64,000 bases of DNA. Source: Flavobacterium sp. 270 (lineage in GTDB: Bacteria; Bacteroidota; Bacteroidia; Flavobacteriales; Flavobacteriaceae). Every line of letters begins with the position of its first letter. Position 1 is the stretch's first letter. Under the pieces are notes generated by a model. The model made no database searches and was not told where the DNA came from. It saw only the letters and a program-made list of their open reading frames with translations. Below, piece by piece: positions 1 through 9,261 of the stretch. The stretch spans positions 744,001-808,000 of the forward strand of contig NZ_SODM01000003.1 in assembly GCF_004368785.1 (NCBI RefSeq), given 5' to 3'. A program made the translations under genes and the position numbers.

Positions 1-2529
1 TGATTGATTCATTTGGAAGTTACTTTCCATAGAGTTACGAATTCCGTTTGTAACATCACGAGAATCTCCATAAGTATAAGCAACCATAAAATTAAATCCA
101 AAATCGTATGTTTTTGAGATCATTTCAGTAATGCTGTATCGGTATCCTTTATTGGTGTTTGAAAGCAAATAAGCGTTAGATAGATTAGCATTGATATTCG
201 CAGCATAAATCGGCATCTCATGATTTGTATCGTAAGAGAAATAAGTCGGATTATCTGTTTTATTTACTTGTTGAAACTCTAGATCACGAATTACTTTTGT
301 GTAAATACCTTCTGTAGTAAATTTATATCCGTCAATTATTTTATCAAAAGCTAATGAATTTCTTAAAACCGCTGGCATCTTAAATTTATTGTCAACTAAA
401 TCTGCCTGTACTTTTGGCGTTGCATCATGATAACCATTAAGTCCGTTAGCTGCCAAAGGATCTCCGGCTGCCGCAACCTGAGCAGCTGTAAGGTTATTTT
501 TGTCGTAACTTGCATATCCAACACCATCATTATAATATGCATAACCTAACCATGCAAAAGGAATTCTACCTGTAAATACTCCAGATCCACCTCTTATTAC
601 AAAAGTCTTATCATCGTCTACATTATAAGTAAATCCAAATCTAGGAGAAACAAGTGCACTAGTCAGGAAGTTGTTTTTAATCTGGCTTAAAGGCGTGTAA
701 TCGTAAGTTGTTCCGTAATTAGCATCTGTAGGAGAATTTTGAACCTGTTGGCTTAATTTTGGTTTGTTAGGCAAATCTGTATAATCGATACGTACACCTG
801 GAACAATTTTTAATTTATTTCCAATTCTGATTTCATCCTGTACATAAGCACTGTAAAGATTTACATTGAATTTTGCATACGGATTATCGAAAATTTCGTC
901 TCTTGAAGCACCATCAAACGGATAAGTTCCACGAACACGAGTAGGAAGTTTATTAAAGAAATCTGCCAGAGATTTATACGAAATTCTTCCGTTTAATGCA
1001 TTTACAAAACCATAATTGATGTCGTAAAACTCATTGTGAGTACCAAATAAAAGCGTATGATTTCCTGTTTTGTAAGTTAGGTTGTCTGTGATTTCGGTAG
1101 TATTTTGTTTCATATTAAATACTGTTGCTTCACGATCATTTCCTAAGAAAATTGTTCCGCCATTGTAACCAATTTCTGTTTGGGGAAACATAACGTTACT
1201 TGATTTTGGATCACGATAATCTTTGATGGCGGAATAACTTGCAAGAAATGAGTTTGACCATTGGCTGTTAAAGTGGCTTTTTAATTCTAAAACGGTGCTA
1301 ATAGCCTGGTTTTTTTGATTGAAATCCATACTAGCAAATCTGAAATTTGCAGCATCACGTTCCAGGTTTGTCGCTTGAGAAATTACGGTGTTATTTCTTA
1401 ATGAAAGGGAATGTTTGTCACTGATTTTCCAATCTAATTTATTGAAAAACTTTTTACTGTTTGCAAAATTGTTGTAGGCACCAGAAGTTCCAGTATCAAA
1501 TCCGTAATTTGCTTTTACAAAAGAAGAGATTTGATCTGCTGTTGCAACATCAATCAATGAAGCTACATTTCCGTTGGCATCTTTTTGACCTGCATTATAA
1601 AAAATAGGATCTGTTCTTTCCGCATATTCCATGTTGGTAAAGAAGAATAATTTATCTTTTATAATTGGTAAACCTAATCTAAATCCGATTTGATAATCAC
1701 CAAAAGCTTTTGGCATTTTAGAACCGTCTCCGGCATTATTTGGTCCTGTGATTGCAGCACTTCTTCCATAACTGTAAATTGATCCCGTTACTTCGTTTGT
1801 ACCGCTTCGCGTAACAGCATTTACACTTCCTCCTAAAAAGTTACCTAATTTAATGTCATAAGGAGCAATGTAAACTTGTATGTCCTGAATAGCATCTAAA
1901 CTTATTGAGTTAGAACGCGTACTGCTTCCCGGCATTCCAGAAGTTCCGCCCTGACCACCCAAAGATGGGCTAAAACCAATTGCATCGTTATTTATAGAAC
2001 CATCAATAGTTACGTTGTTGTATCTAAAGTTAGTACCTGCAAAAGAGTTGTTAGAACTTTGCGGAACCAATTTTGTAACGTCTTGTATTCCTCTGTTAAT
2101 TAACGGAAGACCATTTACTTGTTTTTCGTTAATACTTGTACCATTATTTTTAGAAGAAGGTTTAGAACTTGTAATTACTACTTCTTCTAATACATTTTCT
2201 GATTTGTTTAATACAATTGCAGGAAGATCATTATCTCCAAGCGACAATTGTATGTTTGAATTGGTATAATCTTTTGCGTCTTTACTATTGATAATAATTT
2301 CGTAAGGCCCGCCGGCATTTAAGTTTTCGAAACTGTATCTTCCTTGTTTGTCAGTTTTTGTTCTGTAAACTGCATTTGTTGGAAGATGGGTTAATGTCAC
2401 GTCAGCATCAATAACTGCACTTGTACCATCGTTAACTTTTCCAGATAACGATGAGGTTGTAATTTGGGCAAAAATGTTTCCTATTGTAAGAAGCATTAAA
2501 GCCGTAAATAAGAGTTTTAGTTTTGTCAT
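1..2529 (-). CDS. TonB-dependent receptor, Oar-like, partial (3' end outside window)
   Basis: An outer-membrane beta-barrel receptor that would import a TonB-powered ligand or take part in Oar-like surface functions. The reading frame runs open from an ATG at 2529 to the left window edge, so at least 843 residues are present and the C-terminus is missing. The protein starts with a signal peptide (MTKLKLLFTALMLL, ending near NIFAQ). A carboxypeptidase-regulatory-like domain follows (about residues 25-105), then a plug with VLEEVVITSS and a conserved NNVTIDG stretch, then barrel. The GGTSGMPGSSTRSNS and GGSVNAVTRSGTNE motifs are typical of the Oar/OmpA-like subgroup, not of SusC. It stands alone downstream of a two-component pair on the same strand, which could regulate it, though nothing in the sequence shows this. 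The substrate is unknown. Confidence 0.85.
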   Translation of the reverse strand, partial: MTKLKLLFTALMLLTIGNIFAQITTSSLSGKVNDGTSAVIDADVTLTHLPTNAVYRTKTDKQGRYSFENLNAGGPYEIIINSKDAKDYTNSNIQLSLGDNDLPAIVLNKSENVLEEVVITSSKPSSKNNGTSINEKQVNGLPLINRGIQDVTKLVPQSSNNSFAGTNFRYNNVTIDGSINNDAIGFSPSLGGQGGTSGMPGSSTRSNSISLDAIQDIQVYIAPYDIKLGNFLGGSVNAVTRSGTNEVTGSIYSYGRSAAITGPNNAGDGSKMPKAFGDYQIGFRLGLPIIKDKLFFFTNMEYAERTDPIFYNAGQKDANGNVASLIDVATADQISSFVKANYGFDTGTSGAYNNFANSKKFFNKLDWKISDKHSLSLRNNTVISQATNLERDAANFRFASMDFNQKNQAISTVLELKSHFNSQWSNSFLASYSAIKDYRDPKSSNVMFPQTEIGYNGGTIFLGNDREATVFNMKQNTTEITDNLTYKTGNHTLLFGTHNEFYDINYGFVNALNGRISYKSLADFFNKLPTRVRGTYPFDGASRDEIFDNPYAKFNVNLYSAYVQDEIRIGNKLKIVPGVRIDYTDLPNKPKLSQQVQNSPTDANYGTTYDYTPLSQIKNNFLTSALVSPRFGFTYNVDDDKTFVIRGGSGVFTGRIPFAWLGYAYYNDGVGYASYDKNNLTAAQVAAAGDPLAANGLNGYHDATPKVQADLVDNKFKMPAVLRNSLAFDKIIDGYKFTTEGIYTKVIRDLEFQQVNKTDNPTYFSYDTNHEMPIYAANINANLSNAYLLSNTNKGYRYSITEMISKTYDFGFNFMVAYTYGDSRDVTNGIRNSMESNFQMNQS

Positions 2530-2818
2530 GTTTTAAATTTTTTTACAAAGAAAATGTGTTTACTTCGATCAGATTTTAGGCTTCTGTTAACTTAAAATGA
2601 TAAAACCTTTCTTTGTAACTAAAAAAAAACTTAATGTGTTCTTAATGCTGTAAATGTTATTCGTTTAAAATCAGTGTATTGTGTAATTAATTAAAAATAA
2701 ACACATTAGGGTTGTATTTGAACAAGATTAGAGAAACATTAGAGTATTAAGAGAATGTTACCGATTGCAAAAACAGCAAAACGGTAAACGCAGTAACCAA
2801 TGGTTTTTCGAAAAATAA

Positions 2819-4186
2819 TTAAGGAAATAAAAGGGAAATACTAGTTCCTTTTTCGGGTTCAGAATCAAGTTCTAATGAAACATTGTGACGCTTTAATATC
2901 TGCAGGGTTATAAAAAGTCCTAATCCCTGACCTTTGATGTGTCGCGTGCGGTCACTTCTAAAAAAAAGATCAAAAATAGATTCTTTGTCTTTATCTGAAA
3001 TTCCCGCTCCCTGATCTATAATTTTTATGAGAAGTTTATTTTTATGAATCAAAGCTATGACCTTAACCGGAGAAGGAGTAGAGAACTTAATAGCATTATC
3101 TATAATATTATATAATGCTATAAAAAGCAGGTGTTTGTTTGCGTAAACAGAAAGTAAATTCTCATTCTCGGCAATAGCATCAAAATTAACCGAAACTTTA
3201 GCTTCTGGATATTCGATGGCTTTCTTTTCGAGAACATTCCATAAAATTTCGTCGATTCTTACGGTTTCCATTTTTTCAGGTTCCGAAAGTTCCAGACCAG
3301 ATAAAACCAGAAGTCCGTCTAATATTGATTTAAGATGGAAAGTATCTTTTCGTAGTGATTGCAGCACTTCTTCATATTGCTCGTTGGTTCTTGGCTGCTG
3401 TAACGATACATCAATATCGCCAATTATTATGGTAAGAGGAGTTTTTAGTTCATGCGAGGCATTTTTAAGAAAATTGTTCTGAATTTTAATCCCGTTTTCA
3501 AGTCTTTCTAAAAGATAATTAAAAGTAGTAATCAATTCTTTAATTTCATCTTTTCCGCTTGCTGTTGGAATTTCCAATCTCGAATGAAGATTTTCTGTTG
3601 TAATAGTATTTACTTTTGCAATAACTTCTTCAAAAGGTTTGAATGTCTGCCTTGACAAGAATCTTCCCAAAAGATAATTAAGCGGAATTCCTGCCAGATA
3701 GAAGATAATAAACATTAAACCCAAAAATTCTAATTGTCGGTTACCATTACGATCAATTCCAGACACAATGATTATAAAATCTCCTTGATTATCTTTATAA
3801 TATAAACCTACAAATTGTCTTTTATTAATAGTAAAAGAAAGTGTTTTTTTCTTAATAATAGCATTCAGATACTTATCACCTAGATTAACACCGCTATGAT
3901 CTTTTAGATAAAGCTTTTTGGTTTTGGCATTATAGATTCTAATCGATTGATTGTTAATCTTATTGTATTGAACTTCTATTTTTTGATAACGGGTACTGTC
4001 AGTTTCTGTGATTTCATCTTTTTCAAAATAAAAAAATGCAGTTAATAGCGCATTGTCTTCCAGTTTTTCAAAATAAAGATTTTTTAACTGATTTCTAAAA
4101 AGCAAAAACGAGCCCGCCATTACAAGTCCGACAGTAAAGGCAAAAAGCAATGTCGAATTAACCGATAATTTATTTTTAAGATTCAT
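2819..4186 (-). CDS. Sensor histidine kinase (HisKA/HATPase, two TM segments)
   Basis: Membrane sensor kinase of an OmpR-type two-component system. Its 455 residues show a first membrane helix at about 11-31, an extracytoplasmic sensor region of about 120 residues, and a second helix at about 153-175. A HAMP-like linker follows, then a HisKA domain with the phospho-acceptor H245 in NASHELKTPLT. The HATPase domain has an N box (NIIDNAIKFS) and G boxes (DQGAGIS, GQGLGLF). The start codon overlaps the last 11 bases of the response regulator gene, so the two are translationally linked. The signal it senses cannot be read from the sequence. The extracytoplasmic part resembles no domain I can name. 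Confidence 0.9.
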   Translation of the reverse strand: MNLKNKLSVNSTLLFAFTVGLVMAGSFLLFRNQLKNLYFEKLEDNALLTAFFYFEKDEITETDSTRYQKIEVQYNKINNQSIRIYNAKTKKLYLKDHSGVNLGDKYLNAIIKKKTLSFTINKRQFVGLYYKDNQGDFIIIVSGIDRNGNRQLEFLGLMFIIFYLAGIPLNYLLGRFLSRQTFKPFEEVIAKVNTITTENLHSRLEIPTASGKDEIKELITTFNYLLERLENGIKIQNNFLKNASHELKTPLTIIIGDIDVSLQQPRTNEQYEEVLQSLRKDTFHLKSILDGLLVLSGLELSEPEKMETVRIDEILWNVLEKKAIEYPEAKVSVNFDAIAENENLLSVYANKHLLFIALYNIIDNAIKFSTPSPVKVIALIHKNKLLIKIIDQGAGISDKDKESIFDLFFRSDRTRHIKGQGLGLFITLQILKRHNVSLELDSEPEKGTSISLLFP

Positions 4187-4868
4187 GAACCTTATTTTTT
4201 AACATATATCCGGTTCCTTTTATAGTATGAATGAGTGGCGTTTCGAAGTTTTTGTCGACCTTATTTCGCAAATAATTAATGTAAACATCAACAGTATTAG
4301 AACTCATATCAAGATCGAGATTCCAAACCGCTTCGGCAATTGCTATTCTGGATAAAGCTCTTTCTCTATTTTTCATAAAAAAGATCAAAAGTTTGAGTTC
4401 TCTCGAAGAAAGATTCAATTCTTTTCCGTCTCTAGAAGCGCTTTGTTCCTTCATATTAATTTCGATTCCGGCATACGATTGAAAATCTAGAATTCCGTTG
4501 CTAAATTCAGATCGGCGTAGCTGCGCATTGATTCGCGCCAGAAGTTCTTCAAACAAAAAGGGTTTTGCCAGATAATCATCGGCTCCGGCTTGAAGTCCTT
4601 TTATTTTTTCATGCGGTGTGTCCAGCGCACTCAGAATAAGAATCGGAATTATTATTTTTCTGGTTCTTAAAACTTCACAAACCTCAAAACCAGTAATATC
4701 AGGAAGCATAACATCAAGAATAATTAAGTCAAAGGTATTTTCCATTACTTCATTAATGGCATCAAAACCTTTCGAAACATTTTTTACCTGATAAAGCTGT
4801 TCTTCAAGTCCTCTTATAATAAAGGAAGCAACTCTAGGATCGTCTTCTACCAGCAAAATTTTATTCAT
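4176..4868 (-). CDS. OmpR-family response regulator
   Basis: DNA-binding response regulator, partner of the kinase encoded just downstream. The receiver domain covers residues 1-115 with acidic residues ED near the N-terminus, phospho-acceptor D52 in LIILDVMLP, and conserved K102 in LAKPF. The winged-helix output domain covers about 130-228 (LSSRELKLLIFF, VDVYINYLRNKVD, GTGYML). I chose the ATG at 4868 because MNKILLVEDD is the normal beginning of a receiver. A longer frame from 4892 would add eight residues with no homologous role. The gene overlaps the kinase start by 11 bases. Target genes are unknown, and the downstream TonB receptor is one possibility by position only. Confidence 0.92.
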   Translation of the reverse strand: MNKILLVEDDPRVASFIIRGLEEQLYQVKNVSKGFDAINEVMENTFDLIILDVMLPDITGFEVCEVLRTRKIIIPILILSALDTPHEKIKGLQAGADDYLAKPFLFEELLARINAQLRRSEFSNGILDFQSYAGIEINMKEQSASRDGKELNLSSRELKLLIFFMKNRERALSRIAIAEAVWNLDLDMSSNTVDVYINYLRNKVDKNFETPLIHTIKGTGYMLKNKVHES

Positions 4869-5024
4869 GATGTAACATAGATTTAAATCCAAATATCATT
4901 AAAAATAATAGAATTAGCAAGATTAATTTAGTGTGAATATGGCAGGGCAAATTTAAAAGCACTGCTTTTATCTTATTCATTTTCTACACAAATTTACCGT
5001 TGCGCAATTTTAGTAGTTTCAATT

Positions 5025-5531
5025 CTAATTTCCAGAAGTTGTAATCACGCGTTCAAAACGTCCGTGATGGCTTATTGAAACGTCTTTGATTTTATTTTTA
5101 GAAGTAGAAATCAGATAGGGAATGCCTTTTTCGTCTTTTACAATTCCTTTTTTTTCTACCTCAATTATGTTGTTTAGAACTTCGAGACTGATTGCTGCTG
5201 TGCTGTAAATGTTTTCAGAGGTAATGACTGTTTTAGTGTAATATTTATTTTCATTACATATTACAACACCCTGAACGTTAAACGAATCTAATTTGATTAT
5301 TGAGCATGAAAGTTTTTTAGGGATATACTCCCTAATTTTAGTTTGGCGGTTATAAATTTTATAAGCAGCTTCTTTCATGCTCCATAAAATCCAGATCATG
5401 ATTTCAGGGTCATGATAGTTTTTTATAAGCTGCTGTTCTCTATCGGTAAAAAGTTTTTCTGTAAAACCTTTACGCTGCCAATTACTTTCTATACGGGACT
5501 GATGAAGATCTATTACATCATTGCCGATCAT
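5025..5531 (-). CDS. 4'-phosphopantetheinyl transferase
   Basis: Transfers the phosphopantetheine arm from coenzyme A to a serine of a carrier protein, here most likely the acyl carrier protein encoded just upstream. The 168 residues carry both family signatures. GNDVID at 3-8 supplies a magnesium-binding Asp, and WSMKEAAYK at 50-58 supplies the catalytic Glu and Lys. A late ISHHGRF replaces the usual SHDG. The length lies between AcpS (about 120) and Sfp (about 225). The ATG overlaps the stop of the ACP gene as ATGA (5531-5528), so this is the last gene of the seven-gene operon and is translationally coupled. A private transferase next to its own carrier protein supports a dedicated secondary pathway. 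Confidence 0.88.
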   Translation of the reverse strand: MIGNDVIDLHQSRIESNWQRKGFTEKLFTDREQQLIKNYHDPEIMIWILWSMKEAAYKIYNRQTKIREYIPKKLSCSIIKLDSFNVQGVVICNENKYYTKTVITSENIYSTAAISLEVLNNIIEVEKKGIVKDEKGIPYLISTSKNKIKDVSISHHGRFERVITTSGN

Positions 5532-5782
5532 TTTGCTGCAAGTTTTGTTTCTATAATTTCTACGGCAGTTTTAACATCAAGCATACGTTCCATATCCGTA
5601 TTATCAATTATAATATCAAATTGTTCTTCAATGTCGAGGATTATATCAACCAAATTGGCAGAATTAATTTTTAGATCATTAATAAAATCAGTTTCTTCCG
5701 TAAGATTTTCGTGTGCTTCTGTATTTGCTGCATAAGGTTTTATAATACCTTTTAATTTCTCGGTAAGTTCTTTTCTATCCAT
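5528..5782 (-). CDS. Acyl carrier protein
   Basis: Small acidic carrier of growing acyl chains as thioesters. The 84 residues include the attachment serine S41 in NDLKINSANLVDI, which matches the D-L-x-x-x-S-x-x-x-V pattern of ACPs, followed by the acidic recognition helix (LDIEEQFDIIID). I chose the ATG at 5782, which lies one base after the ketosynthase stop. A TTG four codons upstream (5794) would overlap that gene and is less likely. It ends in an ATGA overlap with the phosphopantetheinyl transferase. Its place between a ketosynthase and a transferase indicates it serves this operon and not housekeeping fatty acid synthesis. Confidence 0.9.
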   Translation of the reverse strand: MDRKELTEKLKGIIKPYAANTEAHENLTEETDFINDLKINSANLVDIILDIEEQFDIIIDNTDMERMLDVKTAVEIIETKLAAK

Positions 5783-5783
5783 T

Positions 5784-7052
5784 TTAATTTTCAAATTTTT
5801 TAAATATTACGCATGCGTTTACATCTCCAAAACCAAAACTGGCTTTGGCAATTATTTTTGGATTATTATAGGTTGTTTTTAAAAGTACTTTTGAAGGATC
5901 AATCAGAGCAGCAATTTCAGGATGAAGATCGGCGCAATTTTTATTTCCAAACAAAAAACCTTCATAAATTTGCAGTACAGCTGCGACACTTTCGATACTT
6001 CCCGAAGCACTTAAACAATGACCTGTAAGACTTTTTAAAGAATTAGTATACGGAAAATCAATTCCACTTCGTTCCAATGCCTTTGTCCAGTTTTCAATTT
6101 CCAGACTGTCTTTTGTTGTCGCTGTTAAGTGGCCATTTATCGCATCAATATCATTTGAATTTATTCCAGAATTGACAATAGCATTTTCGATGCATTTCTG
6201 AACGGCAGTACTGTTGGGAGCTGTCATACTGCCACCGTTACGTTGTCCGCCAGAATTTACATTACCGCCCAATATTTCGGCATAAATTAAAGCATTTCGT
6301 GCCAAAGCACTTTCCAGATCTTCAACTACTACTGCGCCTGCACCGCTTCCAGGAACAAATCCCGCAGCAGAAGCGCTCATTGGTCTTGAACCTTCCTCCG
6401 GATTTTTGTTATATTTTGAAGGACAAACCCGAAGCGCATCAAATCCAGCCCAAATATACGGACCGCTGTCTGAGGTGCTTCCCGCAAGTATACGTTTTGC
6501 CTGTCCGGATTGTATTCTGTCATACGCCATCAAAATAGCTTCGGTGCCGGTTGTGCAGGCAGACGAATTTGTAGTCAGCTGATTCCCAAGTCCTATTTTT
6601 CCTCCAAGATAAGCACTTACACCACTGTTCATAGTTTGTGCAACAACAGTACTGCCAAGTCTGCGAGTTTGCAACTCATCAATTTTATAGATGCTTTCGC
6701 GAAATTTATCTATGCCCGATGTACCAGAACCAAAAATAGCACCACTATCCCAATCCGGATTTTCGTTTAGAGGCAAGCCTGCATTCGTCCAGGCTTCCAT
6801 ACCTGCAATAACGCCGTATAAAATACCGGTGCTGTTAAATCCGCGGAGTTCGAGTTCAGTAAAATATTGCGCTTTTAATTCATCGGATATTTGGGGTTGT
6901 CCACTAATCTGACACGAAAACTGCAATTCCTCAAGCTGCGAATTATGACGAATGCCTGAAACTCCGTTTTTAATCGCTTCCGAAAATGCGGGAATCCCAA
7001 CACCGTTTGGTGCAGCTACGCCAAGACCTGTTATTACGATTCGTTTTTTCAT
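5784..7052 (-). CDS. Beta-ketoacyl-ACP synthase, FabF-like, catalytically complete
   Basis: Condenses malonyl-ACP with an acyl chain, lengthening it by two carbons. The 422-residue protein has the full thiolase-fold triad: C166 in NSSACTTGTEAI, H308 in INGHLTATTKD and H345 in KSLTGHCLSASG. It is therefore an active synthase and not a chain-length factor, which would lack the cysteine. I chose the ATG at 7052 (MKKRIVITGLGV) because it forms an ATGA overlap with the stop of the dehydratase gene (7052-7049). A start at 7091 would add 13 unlikely residues. It is the only ketosynthase in the operon. With the ACP and dehydratase it makes a minimal type II elongation set lacking a ketoreductase and an enoyl reductase. 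Confidence 0.9.
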   Translation of the reverse strand: MKKRIVITGLGVAAPNGVGIPAFSEAIKNGVSGIRHNSQLEELQFSCQISGQPQISDELKAQYFTELELRGFNSTGILYGVIAGMEAWTNAGLPLNENPDWDSGAIFGSGTSGIDKFRESIYKIDELQTRRLGSTVVAQTMNSGVSAYLGGKIGLGNQLTTNSSACTTGTEAILMAYDRIQSGQAKRILAGSTSDSGPYIWAGFDALRVCPSKYNKNPEEGSRPMSASAAGFVPGSGAGAVVVEDLESALARNALIYAEILGGNVNSGGQRNGGSMTAPNSTAVQKCIENAIVNSGINSNDIDAINGHLTATTKDSLEIENWTKALERSGIDFPYTNSLKSLTGHCLSASGSIESVAAVLQIYEGFLFGNKNCADLHPEIAALIDPSKVLLKTTYNNPKIIAKASFGFGDVNACVIFKKFEN

Positions 7053-7486
7053 AATTTTTGAGTTATCATTCCTGCCAGAATACCTCTGCAAACTTCTTGT
7101 CCAGCTTCATTTGTCATCACTGCACTGCATTTTAGTTTTCCGAAGCGAAAGAAAATTTTCTGTGAGCTTACCGTTACTTTTTCACTCGGATAAACCGGTT
7201 TTAAAAATTCCATATCCGCAGAAGTAAAGGCAATTACGGTATCTTTTTTAAGATCATTTCCAAGTAAATATATTCCCAAACAAACCATTCCTATTTGCGC
7301 CATTGTTTCGGTTAAAATGACACCCGGCGTAACAGGATTATCCTTAAAATGACCTTTATAAAAATCAAGTTCTTTTTTAAAAGTAAATGTTCCTGTTGCT
7401 CCATTTTCATCTGCATGCAGGAGTTCATCTACAAATAAAAAAGGCTCGCTGTAAGGAAGCTGTTTTATAATATCAGTTAATTCCAT
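7049..7486 (-). CDS. FabZ-like 3-hydroxyacyl-ACP dehydratase (hotdog fold)
   Basis: Probably removes water from 3-hydroxyacyl-ACP to give a trans-2-enoyl chain. The 145-residue hotdog protein carries the FabZ signature YKGHFKDNPVTPGVILTE with H46 and E60 in the catalytic positions, followed by TMAQIG on the central helix. Its length matches FabZ (about 145-150), not FabA. It starts 12 bases after the type III PKS stop and ends in an ATGA overlap with the ketosynthase. The housekeeping FabZ is usually encoded with lpxA/lpxD, so this copy in a PKS operon is probably pathway-specific. A 2,3-isomerase role of the FabA kind cannot be excluded. Confidence 0.85.
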   Translation of the reverse strand: MELTDIIKQLPYSEPFLFVDELLHADENGATGTFTFKKELDFYKGHFKDNPVTPGVILTETMAQIGMVCLGIYLLGNDLKKDTVIAFTSADMEFLKPVYPSEKVTVSSQKIFFRFGKLKCSAVMTNEAGQEVCRGILAGMITQKL

Positions 7487-7498
7487 AATTTCTAAATA

Positions 7499-8551
7499 TT
7501 ACCATTGCAACAAAATTCGCTGTGCCGAAAATCCGGGACCAAAACTCAGCATTAATCCTTTTTCTCCTTTTTTGGGATTACGATTCATAATTTGTTCTAA
7601 AACATACAAAACAGTCGCACTCGACATATTGCCATATTGTCTGAGAACTTCTTTAGTATCATCAATATTTTTATCCAATCCAGAAAAAAGTTCCTCAACG
7701 GTGTTGACAATTTTTTTTCCGCCGGGATGAAATATCAGATGATCAATATCTTTAATATCAAGATTGTTTTGTTTTAAAAAAGGATGAATAATGTCGCCAA
7801 AATGACTGGCAATAGTGTCCGGCACTTCAATATCCAAAACCATTTGCAAACCTTTGTTGGTGAGTTTAAATCCCATCATATGTTCTGCATCGTAAAAATG
7901 ATACATTTGTTCATCCAGAATTTCGGGTCCATTATCATCTTCTTGAGAAGACAAAAGACAACAAGCTGCACCGTCGCCAAAAATCGCAGCGCTGACAATA
8001 TTCGGCATCGAAAAATCATCAAGCTGAAATGTAGCAGTAGGTGATTCTACAGCAATTACTGCAGCGCGTTTTCCCGGATTTGATTTTAGGAAATTCTTCG
8101 CATATATAATTCCTGATATTCCGGCAGCACAGCCCATTTCCGTAACTGGAAGACGTACAATATCCTGACGCAGCTTCATTTTATTGATGAGGTAAGCATC
8201 TAACGATGGAATCATAATTCCTGTACAGCTTACCGTAATAATGTAATCCAAACTCTGAGGTTCCCAACCAGTTTTTTCTAATGCTTTTTCAAGAACCTGA
8301 TGTCCTAGAACAATCATTTCCCGACTGTAAATATCATTTTTTTCTTCAAATGAAGTTGCAGTAAAAACTTCCGAAGGTTCCATGATAGAGTAGCGTTTAT
8401 CTACCGCCGCGCCTTCAAATATTTTTTTTACTTTTTTAATAAAACGCTCTTCCTGTCCTTCCAGCCAGACATCCAAAAAAGGAAGAATATCTTCTGTTGC
8501 ACGTGAATATTGCGGAAGCTGTTTAACAGCTGTTATTATCTTTACACTCAT
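7499..8551 (-). CDS. Type III polyketide synthase (chalcone/stilbene synthase superfamily)
   Basis: Homodimeric iterative synthase that extends an acyl starter with malonyl units and cyclises it to a pyrone, resorcinol or related ring. The 350 residues hold the complete Cys-His-Asn triad: C141 in TEMGCAAGISG, H275 in IFHPGGKK and N308 in YGNMSSATV. The C-terminal SFGPGFSAQ matches the family GFGPG loop. The ATG at 8551 forms an ATGA overlap with the methyltransferase stop (8551-8548). A start at 8587 would overlap it by 40 bases and is rejected. Neighbours match the PKS/methyltransferase/flavoprotein set known from Streptomyces srsABC and the PKS/methyltransferase pair of Bacillus bps, which make alkylresorcinol or alkylpyrone lipids. 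The starter and product here are not known. Confidence 0.92.
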   Translation of the reverse strand: MSVKIITAVKQLPQYSRATEDILPFLDVWLEGQEERFIKKVKKIFEGAAVDKRYSIMEPSEVFTATSFEEKNDIYSREMIVLGHQVLEKALEKTGWEPQSLDYIITVSCTGIMIPSLDAYLINKMKLRQDIVRLPVTEMGCAAGISGIIYAKNFLKSNPGKRAAVIAVESPTATFQLDDFSMPNIVSAAIFGDGAACCLLSSQEDDNGPEILDEQMYHFYDAEHMMGFKLTNKGLQMVLDIEVPDTIASHFGDIIHPFLKQNNLDIKDIDHLIFHPGGKKIVNTVEELFSGLDKNIDDTKEVLRQYGNMSSATVLYVLEQIMNRNPKKGEKGLMLSFGPGFSAQRILLQW

Positions 8552-9261
8552 ATCTTTATAATTATCCACTGGTAGCGAAAAGCCCATTTCCAGCTTATGG
8601 TATAGTTTTTAAAATTTAGTTTTTTGGAGAAATCCTCCAGTTCATTCTTTTTAAACCCTCTTAGAATAGAAACCAGTCCGTCTTTGCGCGACATGTCATT
8701 CAGGTTAAAAATGCTGCAAATTATTTCAAAGAGTCGGTATGCTGTTTTACTGCGTTGCAGATCGTTTACTACAATTCCTGTTGAAACATTATTATAAATT
8801 TGTTTTAGAACGTCTTCTATTTGCGTACTTGTAAAATGGTGCAGGGTTAAGGTGCATAATCCGATATCATATTTCAGAGAATTAAATTCAGAGCTAAAAA
8901 TATCCAAACATTTATATTCAATATTTTGAAATTCTTTAGAAAGATCTTCGGCATAACGTATAGTAAAAGCATTAGCATCTATGCCTATTAATTTAAAAAT
9001 GCGTCCATTTTTTTTACCATATCGAGCCAGCATACGGAGCATATCGCCGTTACCACAGCCAATATCTACAATGGTTACAGGTAAAGAAATATCTGTTTTT
9101 GCCAGTAACTTTTTTAATCCATGAAGCGTTAGTTTATTACCTCCTAACAACTGGTTGATTTTTGCAATTTGGTTTAGAGCATCAATTAATTCTGCGCCTT
9201 CAAGCAAAAAATCGTCCATTATCTCCGTTTCTTCAGTTCTATATTTGGTGCTTAGACTCAT
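8548..9261 (-). CDS. Class I SAM-dependent methyltransferase
   Basis: Transfers a methyl group from S-adenosylmethionine, most likely to an oxygen or ring carbon of the polyketide made by the next gene. The 237 residues show the Rossmann motif I VDIGCGNGDML near 65-75, an acidic residue ending the next strand (LIGIDANAFTIRYA), and a later LCTLTLHHF motif typical of small-molecule methyltransferases. The ATG directly abuts the stop of the FAD oxidoreductase gene, and its TGA stop is used in the ATGA overlap with the PKS. Whether it methylates O or C cannot be told from the sequence. Confidence 0.85.
   Translation of the reverse strand: MSLSTKYRTEETEIMDDFLLEGAELIDALNQIAKINQLLGGNKLTLHGLKKLLAKTDISLPVTIVDIGCGNGDMLRMLARYGKKNGRIFKLIGIDANAFTIRYAEDLSKEFQNIEYKCLDIFSSEFNSLKYDIGLCTLTLHHFTSTQIEDVLKQIYNNVSTGIVVNDLQRSKTAYRLFEIICSIFNLNDMSRKDGLVSILRGFKKNELEDFSKKLNFKNYTISWKWAFRYQWIIIKI

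Noticed and set aside
5784..7052. The ketosynthase as an inactive chain-length factor
   Set aside because: The active-site Cys and both His residues are present.
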